A stretch of 64,000 nucleotides of DNA from an uncultured Rivibacter sp. (lineage in GTDB: Bacteria; Pseudomonadota; Gammaproteobacteria; Burkholderiales; Burkholderiaceae), in NCBI GenBank assembly GCA_946481025.1, contig CAMLNA010000003.1, positions 1 to 64,000 of the forward strand, in the 5' to 3' direction. Under the pieces are notes generated by a model. It was given only the letters and a program-made list of their open reading frames with translations, had not been told where the DNA came from and ran no database searches. Of this stretch, positions 18,583 through 27,156 are shown one piece after another; the stretch's first letter is position 1, and each line of letters begins with the position of its first letter. Made by a program: the position numbers and the translations under genes.

Positions 18583-20310
18583 GTGGCAGTGGATACCCTT
18601 GTAGAAGCCCCTCAAAGCTCCCTTTCGGGGGTAGCGCGGGTGCTGGTCCATGCCGGCAAGATCAACGCCAAGGCTGCCGAGGACCTGGTCAAGACCTCGA
18701 AGGAGCAGCGTCGCAGCTTCGTGTCTGCGGCGGTGGCTGCCGGCACGATCAGTGCCGCGGACCTGGCTCACACGCTGTCGAGCGCGCTGGCAGTCCCCCT
18801 GCTCGACCTCAACGCGGTCGACGCCCAGCGGCTGCCCAAGAACGTCATCGACAACAAGCTGTCGGCGCAGTACCAGGTGGTGGTGCTGGGCAAGCGCGGC
18901 AGCCGCCTGTTCATTGGCGGCGCCGACCCCACCGACCAGGAAGCCGTCGAGCGCATCAAGTTCGCAACCCAGCTCACGCCCGAGTGGGTGATCGTCGAAC
19001 AGGACAAGCTCGCCAAGCTGCTCGAAGGCGCCACCGCCAGCGCCAGCGAAGCGCTGGAGGCCATGTCCGGGGGCGACTTCGAGTTCGACGTCACCGATGA
19101 CGTCACCGAAAAGCAGCAGGAATCGCAGGACGTCGCCACCGACGTCGAAGACGCCCCGGTCGTTCGCTTCCTGCAGAAGATGCTGATCGACGCGATCAAC
19201 ATGCGTGCGTCCGACCTGCACTTCGAACCGTTCGAGTACAGCTACCGGGTGCGCTTCCGCGTCGATGGCGAGCTGCGCGAGATCACGCAGCCGCCCATCG
19301 CCATCAAGGAAAAGCTGGCTTCACGCATCAAGGTGATCTCGCGGCTGGACATCGCTGAAAAGCGCGTGCCGCAGGACGGCCGCATGAAGCTCAAGTTCGG
19401 CAGCAAGTCGATCGACTTCCGCGTGAGCACGCTGCCCACGCTGTTCGGCGAAAAGATCGTGATCCGTATTCTCGATTCGTCCAGCGCGAAGCTGGGGATC
19501 GAGGCACTGGGGTACGAGAAGGAAGAAAAAGACCGGCTGATGAACGCCATCGTGCGCCCGTACGGCATGGTGCTGGTCACCGGGCCCACGGGTTCGGGCA
19601 AGACGGTGTCGCTGTACACCTGCCTGAACATCCTGAACCAGCCGGGCGTCAACATCTCCACCGTCGAGGACCCCGCTGAAATCAACCTGCCGGGCATCAA
19701 CCAGGTCAACGTCAACGACAAGGCCGGCCTGAATTTCGCCGTCGCGCTCAAGGCCTTCCTGCGCCAGGATCCCGACGTGATCATGGTGGGCGAAATCCGC
19801 GACCTGGAAACTGCCGACATCGCCATCAAGGCCGCCCAGACCGGCCACATGGTGATGAGTACGCTGCACACCAACGACGCGCCGACCACGCTGACCCGGT
19901 TGCTGAACATGGGCGTGGCGCCTTTCAACATCGCCTCGAGCGTGATCCTGATCACGGCCCAGCGCCTGGCGCGGCGCCTGTGCGAGGCGTGCAAGGTGCC
20001 GGCCGACTACCCGCGAGAGTCGATGCTGAAGGCTGGCTTCAAGGAGCGCGAACTCGACGGCAACTGGAAGCCTTACCGCGCGGTCGGCTGTTCGGCATGC
20101 AACAACGGCTACAAGGGGCGGGTCGGCATCTACCAGGTGATGCCGATCAGCGAAGAGATCCAGCGCATCATCCTGAGCGAAGGCACGGCGATGGACATCG
20201 CCGCGCAGGCGCAGCGCGACGGCGTGCGCGACCTGCGCCAGTCCGGGCTCGCGAAGGTGCGCCTGGGCGTGACGACGCTGGAAGAGGTCATCTCGGTGAC
20301 CAACGAGTGA
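18583..20310 (+). CDS. pilB: Type IV pilus assembly ATPase PilB
   Basis: PilB is the cytoplasmic hexameric ATPase that powers pilus extension. The 575-residue product starts at a GTG. Residues about 15-160 form the GspE N-terminal (MshEN) domain (LVHAGKINAKAAEDLV; LSSALAVPLLDLNAV). The ATPase core has Walker A GPTGSGKTVSLYT, the Asp box (STVEDPAEINLPGINQVNVN), Walker B (DPDVIMVGEIRD) and the His box (QTGHMVMSTLHTNDAP). Two zinc-binding CxxC pairs are present: CEACKVP and CSACNNG. It leads pilB-pilC-pilD. The 162 bases upstream contain a TTGCAC element but no convincing -10 at normal spacing. Confidence 0.97.
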   Translation: MAVDTLVEAPQSSLSGVARVLVHAGKINAKAAEDLVKTSKEQRRSFVSAAVAAGTISAADLAHTLSSALAVPLLDLNAVDAQRLPKNVIDNKLSAQYQVVVLGKRGSRLFIGGADPTDQEAVERIKFATQLTPEWVIVEQDKLAKLLEGATASASEALEAMSGGDFEFDVTDDVTEKQQESQDVATDVEDAPVVRFLQKMLIDAINMRASDLHFEPFEYSYRVRFRVDGELREITQPPIAIKEKLASRIKVISRLDIAEKRVPQDGRMKLKFGSKSIDFRVSTLPTLFGEKIVIRILDSSSAKLGIEALGYEKEEKDRLMNAIVRPYGMVLVTGPTGSGKTVSLYTCLNILNQPGVNISTVEDPAEINLPGINQVNVNDKAGLNFAVALKAFLRQDPDVIMVGEIRDLETADIAIKAAQTGHMVMSTLHTNDAPTTLTRLLNMGVAPFNIASSVILITAQRLARRLCEACKVPADYPRESMLKAGFKERELDGNWKPYRAVGCSACNNGYKGRVGIYQVMPISEEIQRIILSEGTAMDIAAQAQRDGVRDLRQSGLAKVRLGVTTLEEVISVTNE

Positions 20311-20351
20311 AGCTCAGCAAGAGATAACGAACTAGGAACGTCGGGGGCACT

Positions 20352-21578
20352 ATGGCTACGGCAGCGATGGCGGCGAAGGGGAACATCAAGGACTTCGTCT
20401 TCGAGTGGGAGGGCAAGGACCGCAACGGCAAGGTCGTCCGCGGTGAAATGCGTGCCGGCGGCGAGGCCATGGTGAGCGCGAGCCTGCGCCGCCAGGGCAT
20501 CATGGTCAACAAGGTGAAGAAGCGCCGCATGAGCGGCGGCAAGTCCATCAAGCTGAGGGACATCGCCATCTTCACGCGGCAGCTGTCGACCATGCTCCGC
20601 GCCGGCGTTCCCCTGCTCCAGGCCTTCGACATCGTCGGCCGCGGCAACCCCAACCCACGGATGGCGCGCCTGCTGAATGACATCCGCGCCGACGTCGAGA
20701 CCGGCACGAGCCTCTCGGCGGCCTTCCGCAAGTACCCGCTGTACTTCGACGCGCTGTACTGCAACCTGGTCGAGGCCGGCGAGGCCGCCGGTATCCTGGA
20801 AACCCTGCTCGACCGCCTGGCCACGTACCAGGAAAAGACGCTGGCCATCAAGCAGAAGATCAAGTCGGCGCTGATCTACCCGGTGGCCGTGCTGGTGGTG
20901 GCCTTCGTCGTGGTGTCGGTGATCATGATCTTCGTGATCCCGGCCTTCAAGCAGGTCTTCGATTCCTTCGGCGCCGATCTGCCCGCGCCCACGCTGCTCG
21001 TGATGGCCATTTCGGACGTGTTCGTCAAGTACTGGTGGGCCATCTTCGGCTTCATCGGCGGCGGCGTGTACTTCTTCTTCGAGTCGTGGAAGCGATCGGA
21101 GAAGATGCAGAAGGCCATGGATCGCATGCTGCTGAAGATGCCCATCTTCGGCGAGATCGTGCACAAGGCCACCGTCGCGCGCTGGACGCGCACGCTGTCC
21201 ACCATGTTCGCCGCCGGCGTGCCGCTGGTCGAGGCACTCGACTCCGTGGGCGGCGCCTCGGGCAACGCGGTGTTCGTCGAGGCAACCGAAAAGATCCAGA
21301 AGGACGTGTCCACCGGCGCCAGCCTCACTTCCTCGATGAATTCCACCGGCGTGTTCCCGAACATGGTCCTGCAGATGTGTGCGATCGGCGAAGAATCCGG
21401 TTCGATCGACCACATGCTTGGCAAGGCCGCCGACTTCTACGAAGAAGAGGTGGACGAGGCGGTCAAGGGCCTGTCGACGCTGATGGAGCCGATCATCATC
21501 GTGATCCTTGGCGGCCTGATCGGCGGCATCGTGGTGTCGATGTACCTGCCCATCTTCAAGCTCGGCCAAGTGGTCTGA
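20352..21578 (+). CDS. pilC: Type IV pilus inner-membrane platform protein PilC
   Basis: PilC is the inner-membrane platform protein that couples PilB/PilT ATPases to pilin assembly. The 408-residue product contains two GspF domains. The first has IFTRQLSTMLRAGVPLLQAF and LVEAGEAAGIL; the second repeats the pattern with WTRTLSTMFAAGVPLVEAL and CAIGEESGSID. Three membrane segments are visible, around LIYPVAVLVVAFVVVSVIM, YWWAIFGFIGGGVYFFF and the C-terminal IIIVILGGLIGGIVVSMYLP. It starts 41 bases after pilB and 7 bases before the pilD start, so it is in the same transcript. Confidence 0.97.
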   Translation: MATAAMAAKGNIKDFVFEWEGKDRNGKVVRGEMRAGGEAMVSASLRRQGIMVNKVKKRRMSGGKSIKLRDIAIFTRQLSTMLRAGVPLLQAFDIVGRGNPNPRMARLLNDIRADVETGTSLSAAFRKYPLYFDALYCNLVEAGEAAGILETLLDRLATYQEKTLAIKQKIKSALIYPVAVLVVAFVVVSVIMIFVIPAFKQVFDSFGADLPAPTLLVMAISDVFVKYWWAIFGFIGGGVYFFFESWKRSEKMQKAMDRMLLKMPIFGEIVHKATVARWTRTLSTMFAAGVPLVEALDSVGGASGNAVFVEATEKIQKDVSTGASLTSSMNSTGVFPNMVLQMCAIGEESGSIDHMLGKAADFYEEEVDEAVKGLSTLMEPIIIVILGGLIGGIVVSMYLPIFKLGQVV

Positions 21579-21585
21579 CGGCCCG

Positions 21586-22446
21586 GTGGACTTCGGCACC
21601 GAACTGCAGCAGGCGCTGCTTTCGCCTTGGGGGCTCGGCCTGCTCGGCCTGTGCATCGGCAGCTTCCTCAACGTGGTGGTACATCGGCTGCCACTGATGC
21701 TCGAAAGGCAGTGGCGCTCTGAAAGCGCCGAGCTGCTGGGCATCGAAAACAAGGAAGAGGGCGCGCCGCTCAGCCTGTCGCGCCCCCGCTCGCGCTGCCC
21801 GCACTGCGGGCACCAGATCCGCTGGTTCGAGAACATTCCTCTCGTGAGCTGGCTGGCCCTGCGCGGGCGCTGCTCGGCCTGCAAGGCGCCCATCTCCGTG
21901 CGCTATCCGCTGGTGGAAGCCTTCACCGGCGTGCTGCTCGCCGCTGTCGGCTGGCGCTTCGGGGCCGCCCCGGCGGCGCTGCTGTGGTGCGGTTTCGCAG
22001 CCACGCTGGTGGCGCTGGCCGCCATCGACTGGGACACCACGCTGCTGCCCGACAGCCTGACGCTGCCGCTGCTGTGGGCCGGACTCATCGCGGCCACGCT
22101 GGGCTGGACGCTTCCGCTGCCTACGGCGTTGTGGGGTGCAGTGGCCGGATACCTGTCGCTCTGGTCGGTGTACTGGCTGTTCAAGCTCACCACCGGGAAG
22201 GAAGGCATGGGCCGTGGCGACTTCAAGCTGCTCGCCGCGATGGGCGCATGGCTGGGCTGGCAGATGCTGTTGCCCATCCTTCTGGGCGCTTCCATCATCG
22301 GCGCCATCGTCGGCATCGCAATGAAGCTCAGCGCCAACCTGCGCGAAGGTCGTTACGTGCCGTTCGGGCCCTTCCTCGCAGGCTCGGGTCTCGTCGTGAT
22401 GCTGGCCGGCCAGCAGCGTGTGCTGGGCTGGATCGGCTGGAACTGA
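21586..22446 (+). CDS. pilD: Prepilin peptidase / N-methyltransferase PilD
   Basis: PilD cleaves the leader of type IV prepilins and pseudopilins and methylates the new N-terminus. The 286-residue product starts at a GTG 7 bases after pilC. The zinc-binding cysteines of the methylase domain are CPHCGHQ and CSACKAP. The aspartic protease residues are in AAIDWDTTLLPDSLTLP and in the GxGD-type motif GRGDFKLLAAMGA. About eight membrane helices follow the N-terminal GLLGLCIGSFLNVVVHRLP. Because exosortase systems and type II secretion also need processed pseudopilins, it may serve more than pili. Confidence 0.96.
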   Translation: MDFGTELQQALLSPWGLGLLGLCIGSFLNVVVHRLPLMLERQWRSESAELLGIENKEEGAPLSLSRPRSRCPHCGHQIRWFENIPLVSWLALRGRCSACKAPISVRYPLVEAFTGVLLAAVGWRFGAAPAALLWCGFAATLVALAAIDWDTTLLPDSLTLPLLWAGLIAATLGWTLPLPTALWGAVAGYLSLWSVYWLFKLTTGKEGMGRGDFKLLAAMGAWLGWQMLLPILLGASIIGAIVGIAMKLSANLREGRYVPFGPFLAGSGLVVMLAGQQRVLGWIGWN

Positions 22447-22456
22447 GGCGGCGAAC

Positions 22457-23053
22457 ATGCGTCGCGTCGGACTCACCGGCGGCATCGGTAGCGGCAAGAG
22501 TGTGGTGGCCGGCATGCTGCGCGAATTCGGCGCCTGCGTCGTCGACACCGACGCCATTGCACGGCAGATCAGCGCCCCGGGCGGGCTGGCGATCCCGGCG
22601 CTGCGCGAACGTTTCGGCGACGACGCCATCGACGCGACCGGCGCCCTCGACCGCGACCGCATGCGCGCGCTGGCCTTTGCCGACCCGGGCACGCGCTCGG
22701 CGCTCGAGGCGGTGCTGCACCCGCTGATCGGCGCCGAAGCTGAGCGGCAGGCCGCTGCAGCCTCGCCGGACCAGAGCGTGGTGTTCGACGTACCGCTGCT
22801 GGTCGAGTCGGGGCGCTGGAGGGCGCGGGTCGAACGCGTGCTCGTGGTCGACTGCTCCATCGACACGCAGATCGACCGCGTGATGCGCCGGTCCGGCTGG
22901 GAGCGCGGCGCCGTGGAGCGCGTGATCGCGCAGCAGGCATCGCGCGAAGTCCGCCGCGCGGCCGCTGACGCGGTGATCCACAACGACGACGGCATGAGCC
23001 TCGACGAGCTGCGACAGGCCCTGTACACGTTGTGGCAGCGTTGGAGGCTGTGA
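22457..23053 (+). CDS. coaE: Dephospho-CoA kinase
   Basis: CoaE phosphorylates the ribose 3'-OH of dephospho-CoA, the final step in coenzyme A synthesis. The ATG at 22457 gives 198 residues, starting RRVGLTGGIGSGKSVV with the P-loop. Other family signs are VDTDAIARQI (the catalytic Asp region), HPLIGAEAERQ, VVFDVPLLVESG and the C-terminal ADAVIHNDDGMSLDEL. A 13-codon open extension upstream overlaps pilD and is discarded. Its place between pilD and zapD is conserved in betaproteobacteria and gammaproteobacteria. Confidence 0.96.
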   Translation: MRRVGLTGGIGSGKSVVAGMLREFGACVVDTDAIARQISAPGGLAIPALRERFGDDAIDATGALDRDRMRALAFADPGTRSALEAVLHPLIGAEAERQAAAASPDQSVVFDVPLLVESGRWRARVERVLVVDCSIDTQIDRVMRRSGWERGAVERVIAQQASREVRRAAADAVIHNDDGMSLDELRQALYTLWQRWRL

Positions 23054-23117
23054 AACAATCGGCGCGCCTCGCCCGTGCCATCATCGCGGGCACTCTCTCC
23101 CTCGCGAGCGCCGCCCC

Positions 23118-23873
23118 TTGATCCTGTACGAGTACCCTTTCAACGAGAGCATCCGCACGATGCTGCGGCTTGAGCACCTGTTCGACCGGCTCGGCCAGCT
23201 GATCCCGCGCGAGGCCTCGGTGGACCACCACTACGCGCTCGCCACCATCTTCGAGATCATGGACGTGGCCGCGCGGGCCGACCTGAAAAGCGACCTGCTG
23301 AAGGACCTGGAGCGGCTGCGCACGCAATTCAACGGCTACCGCGGCAACCCGTCGATTTCAGAGGCTGCGCTCGACGAGGTGATCGGCCGCATCGACCATG
23401 CCTTCCAGCGCCTGAACCAGGTGTCCGGCAAGGCCGGCCAGGCCCTCACCACGAGCGAGTGGCTGATGGGCATCCGCAGCCGCATCAGCATTCCCGGCGG
23501 CACCTGCGAGTTCGACCTGCCCGCCTACTACGCCTGGCAGAAGGACAGCCCGCAGCGGCGCCGCAGCGACCTGCAGCACTGGACCGTGACCCTGATGCCG
23601 CTGGCCGAGGCGTTGAAAGTGCTGCTCGCGCTGCTGCGCGACGCCGGTGCGCCGCACATGGTGGTGGCGCACGGCGGCCAGTACCAGCAAAGCCTGCCCG
23701 CCGGCCGCAGCTACCACCTGATGCGGGTCAAGATCGACCAGGGCCTGGGCCTGATCCCCGAGATCTCCGGGCACCGGCTGATGGTGTCGATACGCCTGAT
23801 GCGCCAGGACGCCGAAGGCCGGCTGAAGCCCGCGACCGAAGACGCCAGCTTCGAGCTGACGCTGTGCAGCTGA
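23118..23873 (+). CDS. zapD: Cell division protein ZapD
   Basis: ZapD binds FtsZ directly and bundles protofilaments in the cytokinetic ring. The 251-residue product reads ILYEYPFNESIRTMLRLEHL at its start, the diagnostic N-terminal helix, and continues with the beta-rich FtsZ-binding domain (GGTCEFDLPAYYAWQ; SYHLMRVKIDQ; EISGHRLMVSIRLM). The start is a TTG at 23118. This is supported by the family N-terminus beginning exactly there and by the lack of another start codon that preserves it. It is 64 bases downstream of coaE and 9 bases upstream of yacG. Confidence 0.93.
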   Translation: MILYEYPFNESIRTMLRLEHLFDRLGQLIPREASVDHHYALATIFEIMDVAARADLKSDLLKDLERLRTQFNGYRGNPSISEAALDEVIGRIDHAFQRLNQVSGKAGQALTTSEWLMGIRSRISIPGGTCEFDLPAYYAWQKDSPQRRRSDLQHWTVTLMPLAEALKVLLALLRDAGAPHMVVAHGGQYQQSLPAGRSYHLMRVKIDQGLGLIPEISGHRLMVSIRLMRQDAEGRLKPATEDASFELTLCS

Positions 23874-23882
23874 GGCCCCGCG

Positions 23883-24095
23883 GTGAGCCAGCCCACGCCC
23901 CGTACCGTACCCTGCCCCACCTGCGGCGGACCCAGCGTGTTCGCGCCCCATAACAAGTGGCGCCCGTTCTGCAGCGAGCGCTGCAAGAACATCGACCTCG
24001 GCGCATGGGCCAGCGAAGGCTACCGCGTGGCCGACAAGCCCTCGGGAGACGACCCGCTGCTGGCTGACCTGCCCGCCCCACCCCGCGAGCACTGA
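23883..24095 (+). CDS. yacG: DNA gyrase inhibitor YacG, zinc-binding
   Basis: YacG is a small zinc-finger protein that binds GyrB and blocks its DNA binding. The 70-residue product starts at a GTG. Four zinc ligands are visible: CPTCGG and, 16 residues on, [17 protein letters not shown], which is the family signature. It is the last gene of the coaE-zapD-yacG group. The C-terminal part is short and proline-rich. Confidence 0.95.
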   Translation: MSQPTPRTVPCPTCGGPSVFAPHNKWRPFCSERCKNIDLGAWASEGYRVADKPSGDDPLLADLPAPPREH

Positions 24096-24216
24096 AAAGT
24101 TGCCCCCTTGTTTCAGGGGTCACCCTGGCGCGGGGGGTGGCCGGCGGCAGCGCGCAGGTCCACACTTTTGACACCCCCGCGAGCCGTTGCGCGGGCGTCG
24201 GAAGAAGGAGCGCGCC

Positions 24217-24444
24217 GTGTTCAGCAGCAGTGGGAACAAACACAGCAGCAGCAGGAGCAGCCGTCAGCCGTCCGGCTGGGGTTCTTCGAGCCGGTGGCCC
24301 GCCAGCCGGGCGTCGGGGAGCGCCACGGAAAAGGCTGAACCGCGCGAGAGCAGCGTCTACGACTCGTCGTGGGAACTCAGCCACGGCTGTGAAGTGGCTG
24401 AACTCAGCGACGTGCCTGTGGAATGGAAAGACCTGACCGGCTGA
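24217..24444 (+). CDS. Small protein of unknown function, 75 residues
   Basis: I do not recognise this protein. A GTG at 24217 is preceded at 6 bases by an excellent ribosome binding site (GAAGGAG, 24204-24210), the main reason to call it. The first 40 residues are rich in Ser, Arg and Trp (FSSSGNKHSSSRSSRQ). The last 30 are acidic and more ordered, with VYDSSWELSHGCEVAEL and VPVEWKDLTG at the end. There is no signal peptide or membrane segment. Third codon positions are mostly G or C, as in neighbouring genes. It stands alone between yacG and the convergent NUDIX gene, 18 bases from the latter's stop. Confidence 0.55.
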   Translation: MFSSSGNKHSSSRSSRQPSGWGSSSRWPASRASGSATEKAEPRESSVYDSSWELSHGCEVAELSDVPVEWKDLTG

Positions 24445-24462
24445 CGGCCGGCCCTTCCTCGC

Positions 24463-24906
24463 TCACGCCACGTGGGTGGCGCCCTCGAACCTGCGCTCCT
24501 GCGCGAACCACCTCAACACCGGCACGGTGCCCGGCAGCACGGGCTGCACCTGCACCGGCAAGCTCGCCCAGGCCATCTGCTGGCCTTCGCGCATCTCGAA
24601 CTCGCCGCTCCACTCGTAGACCTTGCAGAAGTGCAGGCGCACCAGCGCGTGCGGGTAGTCCATCATCTCCACGTGCCATGGGTGGGCCGCACCGATGGTG
24701 ATGCCCAGTTCCTCGTGCAGTTCCCGGCGCAAGGCCTGCTCGACCGTCTCGCCGGCTTCGAGCTTGCCGCCGGGAAATTCCCAGTAGCCCGCGTACACCT
24801 TGCCCTCGGGGCGCGAGGTCAGCAGGAAGTGGCCCTCGCCGCCCTGCGCGTCGCGTTGCACCAGCACGCCCACCGCCACGTCCACCGGCTTGCGGTCTCC
24901 ACTCAT
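24463..24906 (-). CDS. NUDIX hydrolase, MutT-type (8-oxo-dGTP diphosphatase-like)
   Basis: This is a 147-residue NUDIX enzyme. MutT removes 8-oxo-dGTP from the nucleotide pool to prevent A:T to C:G mutations. The Nudix box is complete, with pattern G-x5-E-x7-R-E-x2-E-E-x-G, read here from GGKLEAGETVEQ into LRRELHEELGI. The N-terminal VDVAVGVLVQRDAQGGEGHF and the LTSRP...GYWEFPGG pattern match MutT rather than RNA pyrophosphohydrolase. The ATG at 24906 overlaps the DUF815 stop by four bases. The longer open frame upstream lies antisense-like in the neighbour and is rejected. Confidence 0.92.
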   Translation of the reverse strand: MSGDRKPVDVAVGVLVQRDAQGGEGHFLLTSRPEGKVYAGYWEFPGGKLEAGETVEQALRRELHEELGITIGAAHPWHVEMMDYPHALVRLHFCKVYEWSGEFEMREGQQMAWASLPVQVQPVLPGTVPVLRWFAQERRFEGATHVA

Positions 24907-25793
24907 GCCTGGCGCCCCGCGTAGTCGCGCGCGAACTGGTAGGCCACCCGGCCGGAACGCGAACCGCGTTCGAGCGCCCACACCAGCGCTTCGGCTCGGG
25001 CCGCGGCGATGGCGTCCTCGCTCACGCCGAAGCTGCGCAGCCATTGCGCCGCGATGGTGAGGTATTCCTCCTGGCTGAACGGATAGAAGCTGATCCACAG
25101 GCCGAAGCGCTCGGACAACGAAATCTTCTCTTCCACCACTTCGCCCGGGTGCACCTCGCCGTCCTCGGTGTGCTGGTAGGTGAGGTTCTCCCGCATGTAC
25201 TCGGGCAGCAGGTGCCGGCGGTTCGAGGTGGCCACGATCAGCACGTTGTCGCTGGCCTGGGCCACCGAGCCGTCGAGGATGGACTTGAGCGCCTTGTAGC
25301 CGGGCTCCCCTTCGTCGAAGCTCAGGTCGTCGCAGAACACGATGAAACGCTCAGGGCGCGGCGCCACCAGGTCGACGATGTCGTGCAGGTCCACGAGGTC
25401 GCTCTTGTCCACCTCGATGAGCCGCAGGCCGCGCGGCGCGAACTCGTTGAGGCAGGCCTTCACCAGCGAGGACTTGCCGGTGCCGCGGGCTCCGGTGAGC
25501 AGCACGTTGTTGGCGCCGCGGCCGGCCACGAACTGCTGCAGGTTGCGGGTGAGCCGCTCCTTCTGCGGGTCGACCTCCTTCAGGTCGGCCAGGTGGATGG
25601 TCGCGACGTGCCGCACCGGCTCCAGCCAGCCGCCTTGCAGCAGCCCGCCGCGGCGGCGGTAGCGGAAGGCGATGGAGGCGGCCCAGTCGGGCGCGCGCAC
25701 CGGCTGCGAGTTCGGCCCGGGCAGCAGGCCGTCCAGGCGCTGCAGCAGGGTCTCGGCACGCTGCAGGAGTTGATCGACGGAAGGCGAGGACAT
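24903..25793 (-). CDS. DUF815-family AAA ATPase
   Basis: This is a 296-residue AAA-type ATPase of the DUF815 family. Walker A is TGARGTGKSSLVK, Walker B is FIVFCDDLSFDEGE, a sensor-1-like Asn is in LIVATSNRRHLLPE, and an arginine-finger candidate lies in SLSERFGLWISFYP. There is no signal peptide. The function is undefined; in Burkholderiales it is regularly coupled to the mutT-type gene, and the two overlap by four bases here. A role in DNA or nucleotide maintenance would be a guess. Confidence 0.9.
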   Translation of the reverse strand: MSSPSVDQLLQRAETLLQRLDGLLPGPNSQPVRAPDWAASIAFRYRRRGGLLQGGWLEPVRHVATIHLADLKEVDPQKERLTRNLQQFVAGRGANNVLLTGARGTGKSSLVKACLNEFAPRGLRLIEVDKSDLVDLHDIVDLVAPRPERFIVFCDDLSFDEGEPGYKALKSILDGSVAQASDNVLIVATSNRRHLLPEYMRENLTYQHTEDGEVHPGEVVEEKISLSERFGLWISFYPFSQEEYLTIAAQWLRSFGVSEDAIAAARAEALVWALERGSRSGRVAYQFARDYAGRQA

Positions 25794-25832
25794 GGTTCGC
25801 GAGTTTAGTGGGCCGTGCGAGTGGGCCGGCCG

Positions 25833-26480
25833 TCACGGCAGGCAAACGACCTGGCCCTCGGCCACGGCATACACGCGGTCGCCCTCTGTCCTGCGAATGG
25901 GGTGCATGCCGGTGAATTCGCCGAATGCGGGCAGCACGCCGACCGCCTCCCCGAACCAGAAGCACGGCAGCCGCAGCCGGTCGAGCGCCCGCCCTTCCAC
26001 CCTCACGCAAGGGTGCCAGTGCCCCGCCAGCACGTAGGCGCCCGGCACGGCGCGGGGGTGGTGGCACAACGCGAAGCCGCCCAGCGGCAGCGGCTCGTCG
26101 ACCACGCGGAAACCAAGCGCGGCCGGAGGGTCGCCGGCACGCTCGTCATGGTTGCCGCGTACCAGCGTCAGCGCCAGCTGCGGGTGCTCGTGCCGCCACT
26201 GCGCCAGCGCGGCGAGCGTGGAAGCGGCGTGCGAACGAACCGAATGCAGGAAATCGCCGAGAAAGACCACATGCCGCGCGCCGGTGGCCCGTGCCAGCGC
26301 CGACACGCGGGAGAGCGCCGCGGTGGTGGTGCCCTGCGGCACCGGCACGCCGAGCTTTCGAAACGACACTGCCTTGCCGACATGCGCATCGGCGATCAGC
26401 AGGCAATGCTCGCCGGGCAGGTAGGCGGCCTTGTCGGCCAGCAGCGCGAGCGGCCGTCCGGCCAGCTCGATCTCGACCAT
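25833..26480 (-). CDS. Metallophosphoesterase, PdeM-like
   Basis: This is a 215-residue calcineurin-like phosphoesterase. Metal motifs are IADAHVGK (DxH), VVFLGDFLHS (GDxxH-like, with Asp and His), RGNHDERAG (GNHD) and LAGHWHPC (GHxH). It matches the family named ligase-associated DNA damage response endonuclease PdeM, which in many bacteria sits next to an Lhr helicase and an ATP-dependent DNA ligase. No such genes lie in this window. Here it is 7 bases after slmA and 39 bases before the DUF815 gene. The name is based on overall resemblance; the substrate is not known. Confidence 0.84.
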   Translation of the reverse strand: MVEIELAGRPLALLADKAAYLPGEHCLLIADAHVGKAVSFRKLGVPVPQGTTTAALSRVSALARATGARHVVFLGDFLHSVRSHAASTLAALAQWRHEHPQLALTLVRGNHDERAGDPPAALGFRVVDEPLPLGGFALCHHPRAVPGAYVLAGHWHPCVRVEGRALDRLRLPCFWFGEAVGVLPAFGEFTGMHPIRRTEGDRVYAVAEGQVVCLP

Positions 26481-26487
26481 CTGGCTC

Positions 26488-27156
26488 TCAGTGGATCAAC
26501 TGGCGCAGTGATGCCTCGAGGTGCTCGGTCGGCAAGCGCTTGAAGCCCGAGCGGGCGTAACGCTGCAGGCGGCCGAGCGCAAAGCTGGTGAGCACCGAAG
26601 CCAGCGCCTGGGAATCGACCGTGGGGGTCTGCGAGCCGCCGGCTTCGGCCGCCGTGCGCAGGCTCTGCCGGAACTGCGACTCGAGCCGGTCGAAGAACTG
26701 GTTCATGCGTGCGGACAGGCGCTCGTTCTCGAACACCAGTGCGTCGCCCACCATCACGCGTGTCATGCCGGGGTTCTTTTCGCCGAATTGCAGCAGCACC
26801 GTGAGCATCTTCTGCGCTTGCGCGGCGCCGTCGCCTTCGCGCTCGGCGATCTGGTTGACCAGCGTGAACACGCTGCTTTCGATGAACTCGATGAGCCCCT
26901 CGAACATCTGCGCCTTGCTGGCGAAGTGACGGTACAGCGCCGCCTCGCTCACTTCGAGCTTGGCAGCCAGCGCGGCAGTGGTGATGCGTTCGGCACCCGG
27001 CTGCTCGAGCATGTGCGCGAGCGTCTGCAGGATCTGGATGCGGCGTTCACCGGGCTTGGGCCGCTTGCGACCCGAGCTCTCCTCGGTGGTGCCGTTGGGG
27101 GGGGCCGTTGCCTCGTCGGCCGCTGCGGCGGTGGTTTCTTGGGGCAGTGTGTTCAC
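26488..27156 (-). CDS. slmA: Nucleoid occlusion factor SlmA (TetR fold)
   Basis: SlmA binds specific DNA sites and FtsZ to stop Z-ring assembly over the nucleoid. The 222-residue product has a low-complexity N-terminus (to about residue 35), then KPGERRIQILQTLAHMLEQP and ITTAALAAKLEVSEAALYRHFASK, the SlmA-type HTH with its YRHFASKAQMFEGLI continuation. The C-terminal domain (FGEKNPGMTRVMVGDALVFE) also matches SlmA. The start is a GTG whose bases overlap the stop of the HAD gene (GTGA). The slmA-argB neighbourhood is conserved in betaproteobacteria. zapD, another FtsZ partner, lies 3 kb away. Confidence 0.93.
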   Translation of the reverse strand: MNTLPQETTAAAADEATAPPNGTTEESSGRKRPKPGERRIQILQTLAHMLEQPGAERITTAALAAKLEVSEAALYRHFASKAQMFEGLIEFIESSVFTLVNQIAEREGDGAAQAQKMLTVLLQFGEKNPGMTRVMVGDALVFENERLSARMNQFFDRLESQFRQSLRTAAEAGGSQTPTVDSQALASVLTSFALGRLQRYARSGFKRLPTEHLEASLRQLIH

